A model generated the notes under the pieces. The model worked only from the letters and a program-made list of their open reading frames with translations, was not told the DNA's origin and ran no database searches. From assembly GCA_003254905.1 (NCBI GenBank), contig QANU01001671.1, positions 758,362 through 822,361 on the forward strand: a stretch of DNA of 64,000 bases, read 5' to 3'. Position numbers and translations under genes: made by a program. The DNA comes from Nissolia schottii. Lineage: Eukaryota > Streptophyta > Magnoliopsida > Fabales > Fabaceae. Each line of letters opens with the position of its first letter. The first letter of the stretch is position 1. Shown here piece after piece: positions 48,961 through 61,929 of this stretch.

Positions 48961-50824
48961 CAGCAACCTTTGGTGGAGTCCCATTAACTGGCGGATTCAC
49001 TAAACTCATGTCTGATTCAGATTTTGAAATGTCCAAATTCATGTTTGAAGAACTATCATGCTGAAAAACGTTTTTGTCAGTTTCACCACCTTCCTTATCA
49101 TCGGCGGCACCACCATTCACAACCTAACCTAGCACAGCAGGCATGTCTTTTAACTGTTAGCAACAATGAGAAATGTGTATATACATAAGCCAAACATTCT
49201 CAGTAAAAACATATATAATATACTGACAAGTAACATACTACCATCATCTAGCCACGATAGATGATACTGTGACAATCCCATTTTACAACTCTTGAACAAT
49301 CATACTCACAAATGTATGTAGTCCACCATGGTAGGATCTACCATGGGCTCCACACCTTTGTGAATGTGGTTGTCCAAAGGCTGTCAAATTAGGTTGTCAT
49401 GATAGCATGACTCTTATGAAATAAATAGAAAATAATAACTTTCCTTTCGCTCCGAATAGTACACACCAAAATAATGCATCACATCAAGTAACATCTATAC
49501 GTCCCTCCCTCTTAAAATACCAATCATGTAGAACATGGAAAAGCTAAATCATTCATGCATAACCCTGTAGGTTGATATTATGAATATAACTATAATACTG
49601 TGAAGTTCCATTCACAACTATCATGCTGTCATTACCTGTGATGCATGAGGATGAGGATGAGCAGCTTACTTGAGACTGGCCTCCCTGAGAATCTCAATAG
49701 ACCTAAAGTTTCCTTCTAAGCATTCTTTGTGCATATCCATTAGTTTTTGGGCAACCTAAATTAACCCACAAAATCAAGAGCACGAATATGGAAAATAAGA
49801 AATAAACAAGTCACTGGCATATGCAAAGCTTAAATTCTATTTGACTAAAGTTTCATCAAATCTAATATGATCTACAACCATCTGGAACATAATTCAAGCT
49901 CAGTCTATATTTTTGCCTGAATATGGAGACCGGATTTGTATTTAAACTTCTCTTACCAAAACAGTAAATACTAGGGAAACATAACTTTTTTCTATTTTTG
50001 AAATATAAGTCTAAAATAGCAATATATGATATGCACGTGAAAATTTGTAAATAATGATATTTTCGATCCAACAGTAGAGAGTAACAAGAATCATGCTTAA
50101 GATGGATAAAAGAACAATTAGCAGTGTCAACAAAAACTTCATGTTCCACTCTACCTCGTGGCAATGCAGAAAATTAAGAATAATAGCTACCATTAACCAA
50201 GCATATACATATTAGAAACGATATTAACAGGGTTCAACAATAAACAAATTAACTAATTCGACATTTTGAGCTTAACAAATGCCGAAATGAAAGATAACAA
50301 AAACGAAAGAAGCACCTCCTCTACGCTTCCATCCTCAACCTGAACACTAAGAGAAAGCAAGCCTTAATTGGGTATGATTTCCAAGCCATCGATGTAAAGT
50401 GTCCCTGTGTGGCACAAATAAACAAGAATCAGGAAGAAAATATATAAAAGAAACAGTTTATATGGATGCACAATAGTGAAGAGTAGGGTTCGAGGCATCT
50501 GCATCAGAAGCTCTGTTACATTTATAAATTTAACCAATTACACACACAATAACAGGTTACTCTATGTGTGAAAGGATCTGATGAAATTAAAGAAGTATAA
50601 TTATCAGAAACGTGAAAATGGTTGAGATCGATATGATGTACCGTGGATTGAGTGAACCAGCAGAATGTGTCGGCGGTGACCTGATCAGCTTTACGGCGGG
50701 AGTCACGGCCGCCCCATTCGTTGTCGACGGCATTGCGAAGAGCGGACCACCGGTACAGAACCAAACCAATCCCTTCACTGAAAACTTGGATTGAGTTTCC
50801 TTGTAGACTTCTAGAACCATCCAT
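48961..50824 (-). pseudogene. TSR2: TSR2 pre-rRNA-processing protein, disabled
   Basis: TSR2 in yeast and animals escorts ribosomal protein eS26 during 40S assembly. Exon 1 (50824-50642) reads MDGSRSLQGNSIQVFSEGIG and NEWGGRDSRRKADQVTADTF, a clear TSR2 core (W-x-AL...EWGG). Exon 2 (50404-50316) reads TLYIDGLEIIPN, TAA, GLLSLSVQVEDGSVEEV; exon 3 (49755-49636) reads VAQKLMDMHKECLEGNF, EILREASLK, TAA, AAHPHPHAS; exon 4 (about 49130-48961) has a further TAG, then VVNGGAADDKEGGE and SESDMSLVNPPVNG. Splice sites are kept, but two to three nonsense codons rule out a full product. The normal C-terminus is absent: after PPKVAG the sequence passes directly into EDR1-like exon sequence. Confidence 0.8.
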
Positions 50825-51129
50825 CTTTTCTCTCTTTCTCTCCTTCTGTCACCACAACAGAATTTTAACCCTGTATAGCTCTCGTCTAATTGAACAATTA
50901 GAGTACTAAATTACAGAATGACAGAATGGAAAGACAGGAAAAAATAAGACGACGGCCGCGGTTCGCGGACAGGCGGAGGCGGTCGGAGGTCCGAGGACTG
51001 GCAGAGGTGCATGAGGGACAGGGCGGTAAAGAACTAGGGTTCGCAGTCAATAAAACTTTTTTACACTTTGTTAAATTTTGCTACATAACTAAATATAATT
51101 TACTTTCTCAATGTAAAAATAAATAAATA

Positions 51130-52347
51130 ATATATATATGTGTGTGTGCGCGTGTTTGTTGGGTTGTATGCACAATTTTTGGGCCCAATAAATAAAAAAT
51201 ATATTTTGATTAACTTATCATGCAGGATTTGGCTATCACAACCCTAACAATAGTCAATAGATGGAATCGTCTGACGTACTTATTCATTACATAGCATAAA
51301 TTTGACCTTAAAAAAAAAAAAATGAGAACGATAAATAATTTGTTACTTTATAAAACATTACGCATTACAAGATAATCACATTAGTGTTATTACGAAAAAC
51401 AATTATTTATGAGTGAGTGACGACATAGAAAAAGTAATGAACTTTGCATGCTAAATTTGCTTGTAAAATCATACATCGTGCAGATACGAAGTCATTTTAA
51501 ATATAATTTCTCAAATAATCTCTCTAAAATATATATGATACAATTTAGTGCCTTGCAATATAATACATAACCGAAATCATTAGATGCGCGTATACAAAAT
51601 ATCTAATAAAATTGTGTCATAACCACTTATAAAATGATTTTATAGCCTCATGTAATGAAAGAATTGGATATTTTGTTATCATGTGGCTCCCCCACAGACC
51701 ATTTTACAATATTAGGGGTTTGGATAAAACTTTTCATTTCTATAGATGATTTTTAGAAATCAAAAATTCTAAAACCGATTTCTAAAAAAAAAAAAATTAA
51801 TGTGTTCGAGCATGAGAATCACACGCTAGACATACTCTGAAATCGGACTAAGGATCTGATTTCAGGTGATGGAAATCTGCTCGGCAGGGATGGAAAACCA
51901 GTGGATGTGACATTCTAAAATTAGGTTTTTCGATTCTGATGTAGAGCTTCATTTTTTGCGTTGTTGAGTCACATACGAGTAGGTGGGTGAGAAGAAGTGA
52001 ATGAGTTGTATATAAATAGAGAGAGCACCATGAGAAATTGTCCTGAGGGGATTTGGGACAGGTCTGAAATTGAAATTGGAAAGTTCGATTTCAACCTGTC
52101 CAATCATACCCCCGATCACATTTTATTATTTTTCTTTTACATTTTTTATAAAATCAGATTTAGGGAATCTGATTTTTTGATTGACCTCGTAATTTTTCTC
52201 ACCTATTTCTAATCACACAATAAACATCATCTTAACCCATACAGAAGTGAAAAATCTGAAAGAACTCATACCTAACAACTATCTAAAACTAAAATGTCAC
52301 TAAGTAAATTCTATTTTGTTTATTTTGTAATGCCCACAAGCTACAAT
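51130..52347. other. Spacer between the TSR2 remnant and the BAHD gene
   Basis: No gene supported. A short TA/TG microsatellite lies at 51128-51152. Part near the right end should be the 3' UTR of the BAHD gene. Confidence 0.45.
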
Positions 52348-55300
52348 CTACAAGCTAGACCTGATAAATGTAAGATATTGATCGATCTTTGTAGGTTGGT
52401 TTTGGTTCCCAAGCATATCATCCAACTCTTTCACAAACCTCTTCATTGCTTTGATTGGCAACCAAATTGGTAGTATTAAACCTTCTTGTCCTTGTGCATT
52501 TTCATAAGGAATGAGGAAGCTTGCTGCAAGAAATGACCCAGACTCACTTTTGGCTGGTCCACCATACATAGGATTGCCCCATCCAAAATCCACCTCTCTA
52601 AACCCAGCACGTGTCACATCTGAAACAATGTAAGATCTTAAGGTTGTAAACAAAGGTCGTCCCTTAATCACCATTAAATCCGCCACAGAATGCATATACT
52701 CCTCTGTCACCTTAGCTTTCGCTCCCTTTATCAACTCTACAGCATACCAAAACGGATTTCCGCAAAGCTTCCCTGCTGTGGTAATTGCAGGTGAGTATGC
52801 AACACTGTTGCCATAATAACCACTCGGTAACGGAGGGTTAAACTTGGCACGTGCGTTGACGATGCACATCATGCAAACTTCTTCCTCTGGCTTTAGCTGC
52901 AATGCTTTTGTGCGACACCGCCAGAGGCATGCCGCCATGACCTCAAATCTGGTGCATTCACCAAGCTTATGGGAAACCAAGCGACCAAGGGTGGCTATTT
53001 CGGTAGGTCCAAAGAAGAAAAATCGTTGAAACATGTCATTATTGTGTGGATCATGATAGATATCATCGCGAATACAAGCAGCGTTGGTATTTATCAGTTG
53101 CTCGTATTCGCGATGGTTGCATGTAACGCGTGGTGGGTCTCTTGCGCTTAGGAGGTCCCTATGCCACACATGTGGAATAGAAGGTTGGCATGCACCTCGT
53201 GCCATTTCAGCCAAGGCGTTCATAAATTGCACAAAACCAGTTACATCGCACATGGTGTGGTTTAGGCGAGTGGCAAGGATGAAACCACCGCACTTAAGAC
53301 GAGTAACCTACCATTTATAATCCAACATGAAGGAAAGAAAAATTAGCAAACACTCTAAAATTAAGTGATTTTTTTTTTTTAAGTATTGTGTTTGTTTCAA
53401 CTTTTAAAAAATGATTAAAAAAATTAACTTTTGATATTGAACTCAAAAATATGAAAATAGATTTCTCTAAGAAGCTATTATGTTTAATTTATATAAAAAA
53501 GCTGAAAACATTTTTTTAATTTTCAATTTATTTTTAAAAATTTATGCAAATATACAAAAAAATGATTATTTCAACCAACATAAGTGATTATTTTGACAAA
53601 TAAGTTGAAACAAATGCAACAAGAAATTAATTATTATATATAAAAAAATATTGTTAAAGGTGGAGATAAAGATGATTCATGATACTAATAACACATTTAG
53701 TTTATTAAAATTTTAAATCAGCACTAGTACCATTTAAAAAAAAAGCCTGTTTCTTTTATAATTCCTAAAACAGTGGTTAAGATATTAATATGTTGTTATG
53801 GGAGTAGGATTATATAAACATAACAATAAATTTTATGCAATTATATGTTATGAATAAAAAAAATTACAAAATCTCAATTTATATATGTACTCTTCTAGTG
53901 AGTCACGTTGTCGAGAAGTTTGTGGTGTAACTAAGCAGTGATCAATTAGACTAGTGGTGAATGGTGGTGCCACCGGCTCAACGGTGAACTGCTGCATTTT
54001 CTGTGGGTTAGGGCAATGCTTAAGTTGTATGAATGGACGAGAATTAACACAAAATGATAAGTCGCGGGGTAAGAAAAAGGTTAAAAAAATGAAGAGGAAA
54101 AATCTTGTGATTATGGAGTGTAATGTTGAAAATGTTATTAACCACATAATCAAAGACATTTTGGCCTTTCATTCAAGGTTGAGGGTCCACATTTAAATTT
54201 GAAATGTCATTCAATATGTTATTTGGAACAAGCCCAATTTAATGTTACATAGCCACACAAAAATTTATTTAAAAATGAAATAAAATAAACATTTAAAAAT
54301 AAGGGAGGGAGAAAATTAAAAAAAAATAGATAGAAGAAACTAAGGTGAGGGGATTCGTGGATCATGGGTGTCAAGCGTGGATCTTTTGTTTACTTTTTAA
54401 GTTTAAATCTTATTTTAAGATGAATAAATTATTAAAACATGATAATTATGTAGTACTAATTTAATACACATGTTGCATAGAAATTATTTTAGATTTGTTG
54501 ATTTTATTATTTATTAAAATTATTTAAGTTTTTTCTTTGATATTTTTAAATATTAAAGGAGAGAGAATTTAATTTTTAAATTAAAAAATATTTAATAAGT
54601 TTAATAAAAAAATGTTTGAACGAAAAATTTTCTTCTTTATATTTATTTATCTATTTATAATATATATATATATGTGTGTGTGTATGTAATGGATACAATT
54701 TCATCTACTAAAGTTATATGATATTAATATTTTTCATAAAATTTATATTTGAGATAAATTTCGATGCAATACGACAGTGGGGTAGTTATATATTGCCACA
54801 TAAACAAAACTCTCATACATAAAATATAATTATATAGTTAGATGAAATTGTAAAAGTCTTAAGTTGTGATTCCACATAGAAACTAATCTTTTTATATAAT
54901 TTGTAAGACTAGTGTTTATTATTCAAAGGCAAGAACAATTTTGAACCTGCACGAGCAGAAGGGGACAATTGGTAATTCCATCAGATCCAGGAACATCATA
55001 GAGGAGTTCTTCGAAGCAGGGGAATGGAGGATGAAGATGGCCACCGAATTCATCAAGCGCCACGTCAGCGTCAGCCTCGACGAACAAGACACCCTCCCCG
55101 GTGCAATCCACCATCAATTTACGGTTATGCCCCTCCCTAAGCCTACCCGCAAAAGGGTAATAGAACACAAGCGTTTTCGCAAGTGCATCTCTAATCACTT
55201 CAACTGGGTCCTTCCCTTCCATCGATGGTTCGTAGCGATATACTTGAATGAACGGAATGTGGAAACGGAGGGCTTCTTGATCATCAATGTCTGATAGAAG

Positions 55301-55396
55301 CTTCACTTCTTGGGGAGTGGGCATAGCTGGAGCCACAAGCTCTGGTTGGCACCTTCGCACTGTGAACATTAGAGGGGAAGATGATAATAAAACCAT
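52348..55396 (-). CDS. BAHD acyltransferase (benzyl alcohol O-benzoyltransferase-like), complete
   Basis: Cytosolic acyl-CoA-dependent O-acyltransferase of the BAHD family, clade of benzyl alcohol benzoyltransferase / methanol anthraniloyltransferase-like enzymes. Two exons: 55396-54947 and 53307-52348, phase 0, giving 469 residues, typical length. ATG at 55396 opens [33 protein letters not shown] is the family's N-domain signature; the catalytic HTMCD (HxxxD) is at about residues 167-171 just after the intron, and the structural DFGWG motif at about 390-394. The intron position and GTxxAG borders fit the family. All key residues are kept, so activity is expected; the acyl donor and alcohol cannot be told from sequence. 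The 1.6-kb intron carries a MITE-like repeat (53386-53620) and a TA/TG microsatellite (54660-54690). A close paralogue starts to the right at 63116. Confidence 0.92.
53386..53620. repeat. MITE-like inverted-repeat element in the BAHD intron
   Basis: Begins TGTGTTTGTTTCAACTT and ends AAGTTGAAACAAATGCAAC, inverted near-copies, with an AT-rich body. Resembles the element at 4001-4231 in ends and size. Boundaries are approximate because no clear target duplication is visible. Confidence 0.45.
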
Positions 55397-55916
55397 GTTA
55401 TGATAAAGAAATTAAGGCAATAAAGGGTTATCTCTGTTCAATTAGTTTGATAGATATAATAAGTGAAGTTAGTAAGGGTGGTGATATATTTATAGAATTT
55501 AGGAGGGGTCCCAAGCCACCGACATTCTTAACAAAAATAAAATAAAATACACAAAAGAATCATTACCTAAAAAATATTAAATACAAACTGATTTTATAGA
55601 CGGAAAAAATCTGTTTGTAATACTTTTTAAATTAATGAGAGATTTTTTTACTTGTAATGAAAAATTAAACTTTAACAATAAATAAAGGTATATACAGATG
55701 AATAACAATATTTGTTGCAAAATGTGTTTGTATTAATTTTCATCAACAAGCAAAATCTATTACAAACGAATTTTTCATAATATTTATTTAGAGAAATGGA
55801 TTTTTGTACAAGAATTTCGTATAAATCATTTTTACAAAATAAAACAATAATACTTACAATCATAGACGATAATTTTTTATTTGCAATTAATAAATTAGTT
55901 ATTTTTTAAATAATAA
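55397..55916. other. Promoter region of the BAHD gene, to the gap
   Basis: AT-rich upstream region of the minus-strand BAHD gene. Nothing else is supported before the gap. Confidence 0.45.
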
Positions 55917-56194
55917 NNNNNNNNNNNNNNNNNNNNNNNNNNNNNNNNNNNNNNNNNNNNNNNNNNNNNNNNNNNNNNNNNNNNNNNNNNNNNNNNNNNN
56001 NNNNNNNNNNNNNNNNNNNNNNNNNNNNNNNNNNNNNNNNNNNNNNNNNNNNNNNNNNNNNNNNNNNNNNNNNNNNNNNNNNNNNNNNNNNNNNNNNNNN
56101 NNNNNNNNNNNNNNNNNNNNNNNNNNNNNNNNNNNNNNNNNNNNNNNNNNNNNNNNNNNNNNNNNNNNNNNNNNNNNNNNNNNNNNNNNNNNNN
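55917..56194. other. Sequence gap, 278 Ns
   Basis: Unresolved assembly gap. The sequence to its right is an LTR fragment, so a collapsed retrotransposon is a likely cause. Confidence 0.99.
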
Positions 56195-56677
56195 GGTCGT
56201 CCGAAAAATATTCCGTTTGAACCGTCGTGATCCTCTAATTCCCACCTACCTAAGGGTATTAATGTTTGAAGGTGTTTGTGAATTTTTCTCCAGGGGATTA
56301 AATTCACGTACACCGTTTTGCGTGCCAAATTTCATCGGCGAACAACGGCGGTTCAGTTGTCCGTCGAACTTTCTACCGTGACACGTCCTATTTCTTAGGG
56401 ATATTTTACCTAATAATTTCCCTTATTAATTCTCTAATCATGATTAGAAAATTTATTAAATATTTATGTTTACGGTTATTTCCCGATTGGTCCGGAAATC
56501 GGCTTTAGGCTCTGAAAAATTTGCTGGTCACGAAACCTCAACTTTGACTGCTACTTTTATGGGTTAAAGGTGATTCTTATGAATTAAAGGTAATAATTTA
56601 ATTTTCTTACCTCCTTAATTAACCTATAATTATTTATTACGCTAATTATCCGTACAGTGAAAAAGTGGGATGTTACA
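56195..56677 (-). mobile_element. LTR fragment of a Gypsy-like retrotransposon (candidate)
   Basis: On the minus strand the piece begins at 56677 with TGTAACATCCCACTTTTTCAC, a start seen in many plant Ty3/Gypsy LTRs, and runs into the N gap. Base composition is more even than in the flanks. The other end, any second LTR and the target duplication are hidden by the gap, so this is a solo LTR or an end of a larger element. Confidence 0.45.
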
Positions 56678-59600
56678 ACTTACAACTATCTAAGGGCCCA
56701 AATTTTTTTTTTTAAAAAAATCATAAGACCCAACAAACCGCCAAAATAATAAACCAAGTCCTCTAAGACACTCCTAAGAGACTCATTAACCTCTATTACA
56801 AGCTCACATGTAAATGATAAAGTACAAAGAGTTGTAAGTTCCACCGTTCATATGTAGAAACAGCATTGAACCAATTACAATGGCTATAGAAGTTTTATCA
56901 CGTCTCCATTCAGGATTTTTGAATTCCTGCCAAATTCACTTTGAATTTCAGGTCTTCTTGAAAATCCAACAGCATCTGAGTTAAACTAGCTCACATTTTA
57001 AACCAGTTTGACCATATTTGATCGGTTTAACAATGATTAAAATTTTATTTGATTATAATTGCTTAAATTATAATAATATTTATCTAACTTTTATTTGTCA
57101 CTTCATTTTTAAACGGTCTAATTTAACGTCAATACTATTCAATACTACACGCAACGTGCATCACAATTTAATTGTTTTTCATGTGGTGAACTTGCCCTTA
57201 ACACTTCGTCGTGGGATGTTTTGTAGATGGGAGGGACCATTTTATTTTTTATGGTCCACTTCGGTTGTTAAATTCTTATGTGATAAAACTTTATTACACA
57301 ATATCATTCAATCATAAGGTATACCCAATTCTAATCTCGTGCCTAACAAGTAAGCAACGAATTTGTACTCTGGCAATTTACTTCAGTTTCATCTTCTTCA
57401 TTATTTGTTTGCTAAACATCTTTATGTATCTTCTTTCATGCTCCTAACGTCTGATATTCATTGCTTCTTATTTTACTTTATTTTTAATTATCTCTTTTTT
57501 ATTATTGTCTGATTTTAGTTCATTTTCTTTATCTTCTTACATTTTATAAATACATCTCTAGTTTTTTCGTTTGATATTCATTGGTCTTTTTTATACATGG
57601 TCTCAGATTTGTCTATCAATCAAGATATATATATATACATATATATTCATGTTTCTAAAAAAGCAGGTTTTGAGTTGGTTGAGGTTGTCCGGATCGTAAA
57701 ACTGATTAAGAAGTTGATTGCCTCTTTAGTTTGGAACAACCATTAATTCAAAATTTAGTCTATAAAAAATCGAATTCAATATTTATTTATTTTTCAGTTA
57801 CCCAATTGATTTTTTTTTTAAAAAAAAAAACCGGTACTTGCTATCCAATTAATTTGACTCCATTTTTGTCTTCTGAATTCTCCATTATCTTCTCCACTTT
57901 CCCATACACAAATCCAATTTTCAATACATCCACTCGCTTTGTTTTGATGGTTTCCATAATCTCTCTTCCACACACTCTTTTTTTCTGCTACACCTTCCCC
58001 TCCTTCCATATTTACTCTCGATTTGCATTTTTTTTACCTTTGATTTTAAAAGGTTAACTTTATCCCAATATTATTTTATGAATTTTCACATAGTTTTTAC
58101 TCTCTAGAAATTGATACAAATGCATCTAAAAATGATCATGTATATCAATTTGATGTTTATTTAATGTGTGAACTGTGTATTATTGACGAGATAGTCTGTC
58201 ACTGATGTTAATTTCTTTTATTCTCATTGTACTAATTCGCAGTATACTAATGATTCGATTACATGGGTAGAACCTTGCCTTATACCTCGTTAGTTTTTCT
58301 CTCTATTTTTTAAAAATATTACATGTACATTTAATTTCATACATTCATACATACACTATTAATAATGTATAAACTTTATTATTATGAGTACACAAATATT
58401 ACAAATTTATAAATGATACTTTTAACTATATTTAATTAAGTGTATAAATATTACATAAATTAAAACACAAATTTTATATATATAAATATATGGAGTATGC
58501 ATGGTTAGCTTTCTTGTTTTTGTGTAGCTACTCTTGGATATGCTCAACGATTTTGCCTTCAACATTAAANTTGTTCTCTCACTACTTTCTCAATTACTGG
58601 GGATTCCTTACTTGACCTGTCCGATTCTCTCCCACTCTGGTTATGATACTCTAGGGTACGATTATTTTTCGATTTTAGGTTTTCTTCCTTCAATTTGCAG
58701 CTTCCATTTCTCAAATTGTTAACTTGTGCTCTCAAATCGTATATGTATGCTTCGATTTTAGGGTTTTTGTTTTGTTGTTGCTGCTGTTTTCAGCTTATGG
58801 TAATCAAATTGTGAATTTGTGCTTTGAATTTTAGGTTTTTGTTTTAGTATTTGCAGCTTCCATTTCTGAAATTGTGAATTTCTGCTTTAGTTGTAGTTTG
58901 CTTTTCCTTTTTGGTGATTATTTGCAACTTTTGTTTGTGAATTTATGCTTCAATTTCAGGCACCATTCTGAGTTTATGCATATGGTAGCAAGTAACAACA
59001 TCTATCTGCCCTGTAAGCTTGTAGTACACTTATTCCTTGTATATAATCAATGTGATTCTCTCTCGTATAATTTCAGTCAAGTGAATTACTCTCATTTCCA
59101 GGACCAAAGTGTTGCATTCTATTCAATATTAAAGAGCCTGATTTCATCCTTGTTTTTACCCACGAAAAAAGAACCCAAAATCACATATTATGATGCTTCC
59201 ACCCATTTGCCAGAGAAAAATACAATCTGCACATTCTATTTGTGTGCTATTTTTCTATGAAACAGAATAAAATGACATATTAATTCATTTTGTATTTGAA
59301 TCTCTAATATCTAGAGTCTGTACTTTGGCAACTGGAATTGTATTCTCATTTGTCTGCTATTTTTCCATACTAAGATGCCAAGATTTTGCTGACAGTCTGC
59401 CATCCGCTCAAGGGAATAATGAAAATACTGACCTCGTTGTTGTAGTCTGACTGTGCCAAGGTAAATAATTTTATGCTTATTGTGGTTGATCATTTTTATA
59501 TGTCAATCTAGCAAACTTGTTGATCATTTGTCTACTTAGAAGTTAAGTAAGCTGCATATCCGTAGTTGTAAAATTGATTTTGAGATGGGACTAATTTTCT

Positions 59601-60051
59601 CAGAAATCCAAAACATATTGGTTTCAACTGGTAAAGCCTCAGGTTCAAAAATAAGAGATGGAATTTTGGTAGAAGTTCCAAGCGGTTGTTGCCACATTAA
59701 GTGCAAAAAACAGAACAGGTCTAGATAAGTTCCCTTAAATTAAGTTTTTCTAAGTCAATTAATTCTAAGTATAACAAAGACAAGGGAATTAGAATGTGTA
59801 AGGCTCAATTGATGATTGAAATTTTATTTTATTAACGATATTGTCCTAGGTGTGAGTTGACATCAAGTCAACTTAATGCTACTTCTCAAGACACTCGTAT
59901 ACGATCAACCACTCATGCTACTTCTAATGAAAAGTTAGAAGCGGAAGACACTCATACATGATCAACCCTCACACTAAGTGGACCGTTAAAGTGATTGGTA
60001 TCTGATTTACCACTTTTTATTTTTCATTTAATGCTTTTATATTTTTACTAT
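56678..60051. other. AT-rich region without a supported gene
   Basis: Contains single N at 58570. Bases 58740-58960 repeat phrases of the type 'attttaggtttttgttttg.tgttgcagcttccatttct..aattgtgaatttgtgctt' two to three times. Around 59880-59980 a diverged 70-base phrase ('acactc.tac.tgatcaacc') occurs twice. The stretch may be introns of the transposon gene whose remnant lies at 60052. Confidence 0.4.
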
Positions 60052-60320
60052 AATGTGTAGTTGACTTCATGTTTAGAAGGGCAAGGCATTGAAAGGAAAA
60101 CAAATTTGTCTGTGAAAGATGTAGTTGGACTTTCGGTGGGGAAGCGGATAGTGACTGTATGGAACAGTCGAAGTAAGCCAATTGGACAGTCTGGTGGCTT
60201 ATTGGGAGGATTTTTAGGGCATATTGCTGGCTTTAACAACTTCTTGATCATCTGTAAGAATTGACATAAAGATTCCCGAATCTTACAAGAAAAGGTCTAT
60301 GATAGTGTGAAGGTATGAAT
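60052..60320 (+). pseudogene. Transposase_24-like fragment of a CACTA (En/Spm) element
   Basis: The plus strand reads VGKRIVTVWNSRSKPIGQSG, GLLGGFLGHIAGF, FLIICKN, stop, HKDSRI, QEKVYDSVK. The pattern 'W(N)..G.PIG..GGLLGGFLG ... ICY.SW.K.P..YKE.VYD.I' is that of the plant En/Spm-associated Transposase_24 domain. The internal stop (TGA near 60262) and isolation make it a relic. Confidence 0.6.
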
Positions 60321-61026
60321 GTGCAAATCTAGCTAGCTAGGCCCTTATTATGTTTGATTTAGCCAAAATTTATAGTAAAGTTTGATTCTTTCAATATGCA
60401 TTACTGTTAGAGAATAATTATGGAGAGTAAGTGAGGGGTGCAACATCAAGCTTTATTGGATTCTGGGTGAATAGGATAGTTTGATGGGTTGAGGTTGCTT
60501 TATGGTCTCATTTGTATATTGAAGGTCTTTTATGGTAGAGATTATTTGAATATGTTTTTGAGTGGTGTTTTGTTAGGGTAGCGTCTGATATTAGCTTTGG
60601 TGTGGGTTTAGGTGGTGTTCCTGGTGTGGTGGTTATTTGGTTAGTAGCCAAGGCCTAGTGGTATTTGTGGTTGTATTGGTTATTTTGCTCTCTTTGGAGC
60701 TCATGAATGTTAAATATTACTTTTCAACAACTATATTTTAGTTTCAAAATATTATGCAACACCAAGATTCCATTTACATTTTTATATGCTGGATGAAATT
60801 ATGGTGCATCAGGGACATAACATGGTATCAACTATATCTTTTTTTATTTTGATCGTTTCTAAATTATTATGAATATTTGACACTTAAAACCCTCTTGTCT
60901 TAATGTAGAAATTTAGATTAAGAACAACTAATATGTACTTGTTGTAGAGAATCAATAGATATTTAAAAATTTCAATTAAGATTTTGAAGTATCACAAATG
61001 GGAAATCAAATATATATTAGAAAATT

Positions 61027-61059
<33 letters not shown>

Positions 61060-61331
61060 TTATACACACACATTAAAGAAGTTTGTGATATAGTTACCAC
61101 AAATAAGATATTTATAAAAAATGAAATTTAAAGATAGTGGCGGTTACAAACTGCTGCAAATACAATTTTAAAAAACACAAGCAATTTCCAATTGTGGCAA
61201 ATATTTTTTTTTAAACAATGATTAAATACCACGACAGTACCAAATCGCCGCAACAAATATTGTGGCAGTTATTCTAACGATTGGTGAAAATTGTCACATA
61301 ATGATTTCTCAATANCATCAATAAAGTGAAA
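60321..61331. other. Repeat-derived spacer
   Basis: A (TA)n run at about 61017-61060 and, at 61135-61300, motifs such as GTGGCGGTTACAAACTGC and ATCGCCGCAACAAATATTGTGGCAG, which look like diverged subterminal repeats of legume CACTA elements. A single N lies at 61315. No gene seen. Confidence 0.4.
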
Positions 61332-61546
61332 TCTATATCTTTTTATTAATCCAATAGTGAGATCACTTATTTTACCCTCTAAAGTAAGGGGATCTCACTT
61401 TAGAAGATCCTAATAAAAAACTTATATTTAAAAGTAAAATTACAAAAAATTAGTCTAATGTATCATAAAGTAAAGTATTAAGTAGATTTTATTAAGTTAA
61501 TTATTTTAAAAATTATTATTCCGTGCAGTACACGGGTACAGCTAGT
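61332..61546 (+). mobile_element. Small non-autonomous Helitron (candidate)
   Basis: The 3' end carries a hairpin CCGTG-CAGTA-CACGG (61522-61536), then 6 bases, then CTAG (61543-61546) followed by T, the standard Helitron terminus. A plausible 5' end, TCTATATCTTTTTATTAATC, starts at 61332 after an A, so the insertion would be between A and T as expected. The body of about 215 bp has no coding sequence. The 3' end is well supported; the 5' end is a guess. Confidence 0.55.
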
Positions 61547-61929
61547 TGGACGAATAAGAAAGTATAACAGAGAACCAAGAACCATTCACCGCAACAAGTA
61601 CAACATGCAAAGCCCAAATCTCATCAAAATCTATTCTAAAAAAAATTAGTGGGATAAAAGAAAAAGTATCCGGACAGAGACCAAATTAAGGGACGTCAAA
61701 GAAATCATATACAATATCAGGAATTTAACAACCATCACAATTCTCCAACCCACAACACCCCCCACCCTCCCACATCCGCAATTATGTTTTATTTTTCTTC
61801 CGATTGTTTATACACTCTTACAGAGGGGAAAAATAGCTGAGCTTTACACCACATAGGGGTAACATTAGCAGTATTGACCGGTGTATTTCAATTTTGTTGT
61901 CATTACGCATGGTATACATGGTATTGAAT

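Noticed and set aside
50926-51126. Arg-rich frame upstream of TSR2
   Set aside because: Probably the old TSR2 promoter or 5' leader on the opposite strand; CGG-rich low-complexity sequence.
55895-56328. Frames of 116 and 140 codons spanning the gap
   Set aside because: Made almost wholly of unknown residues across Ns.
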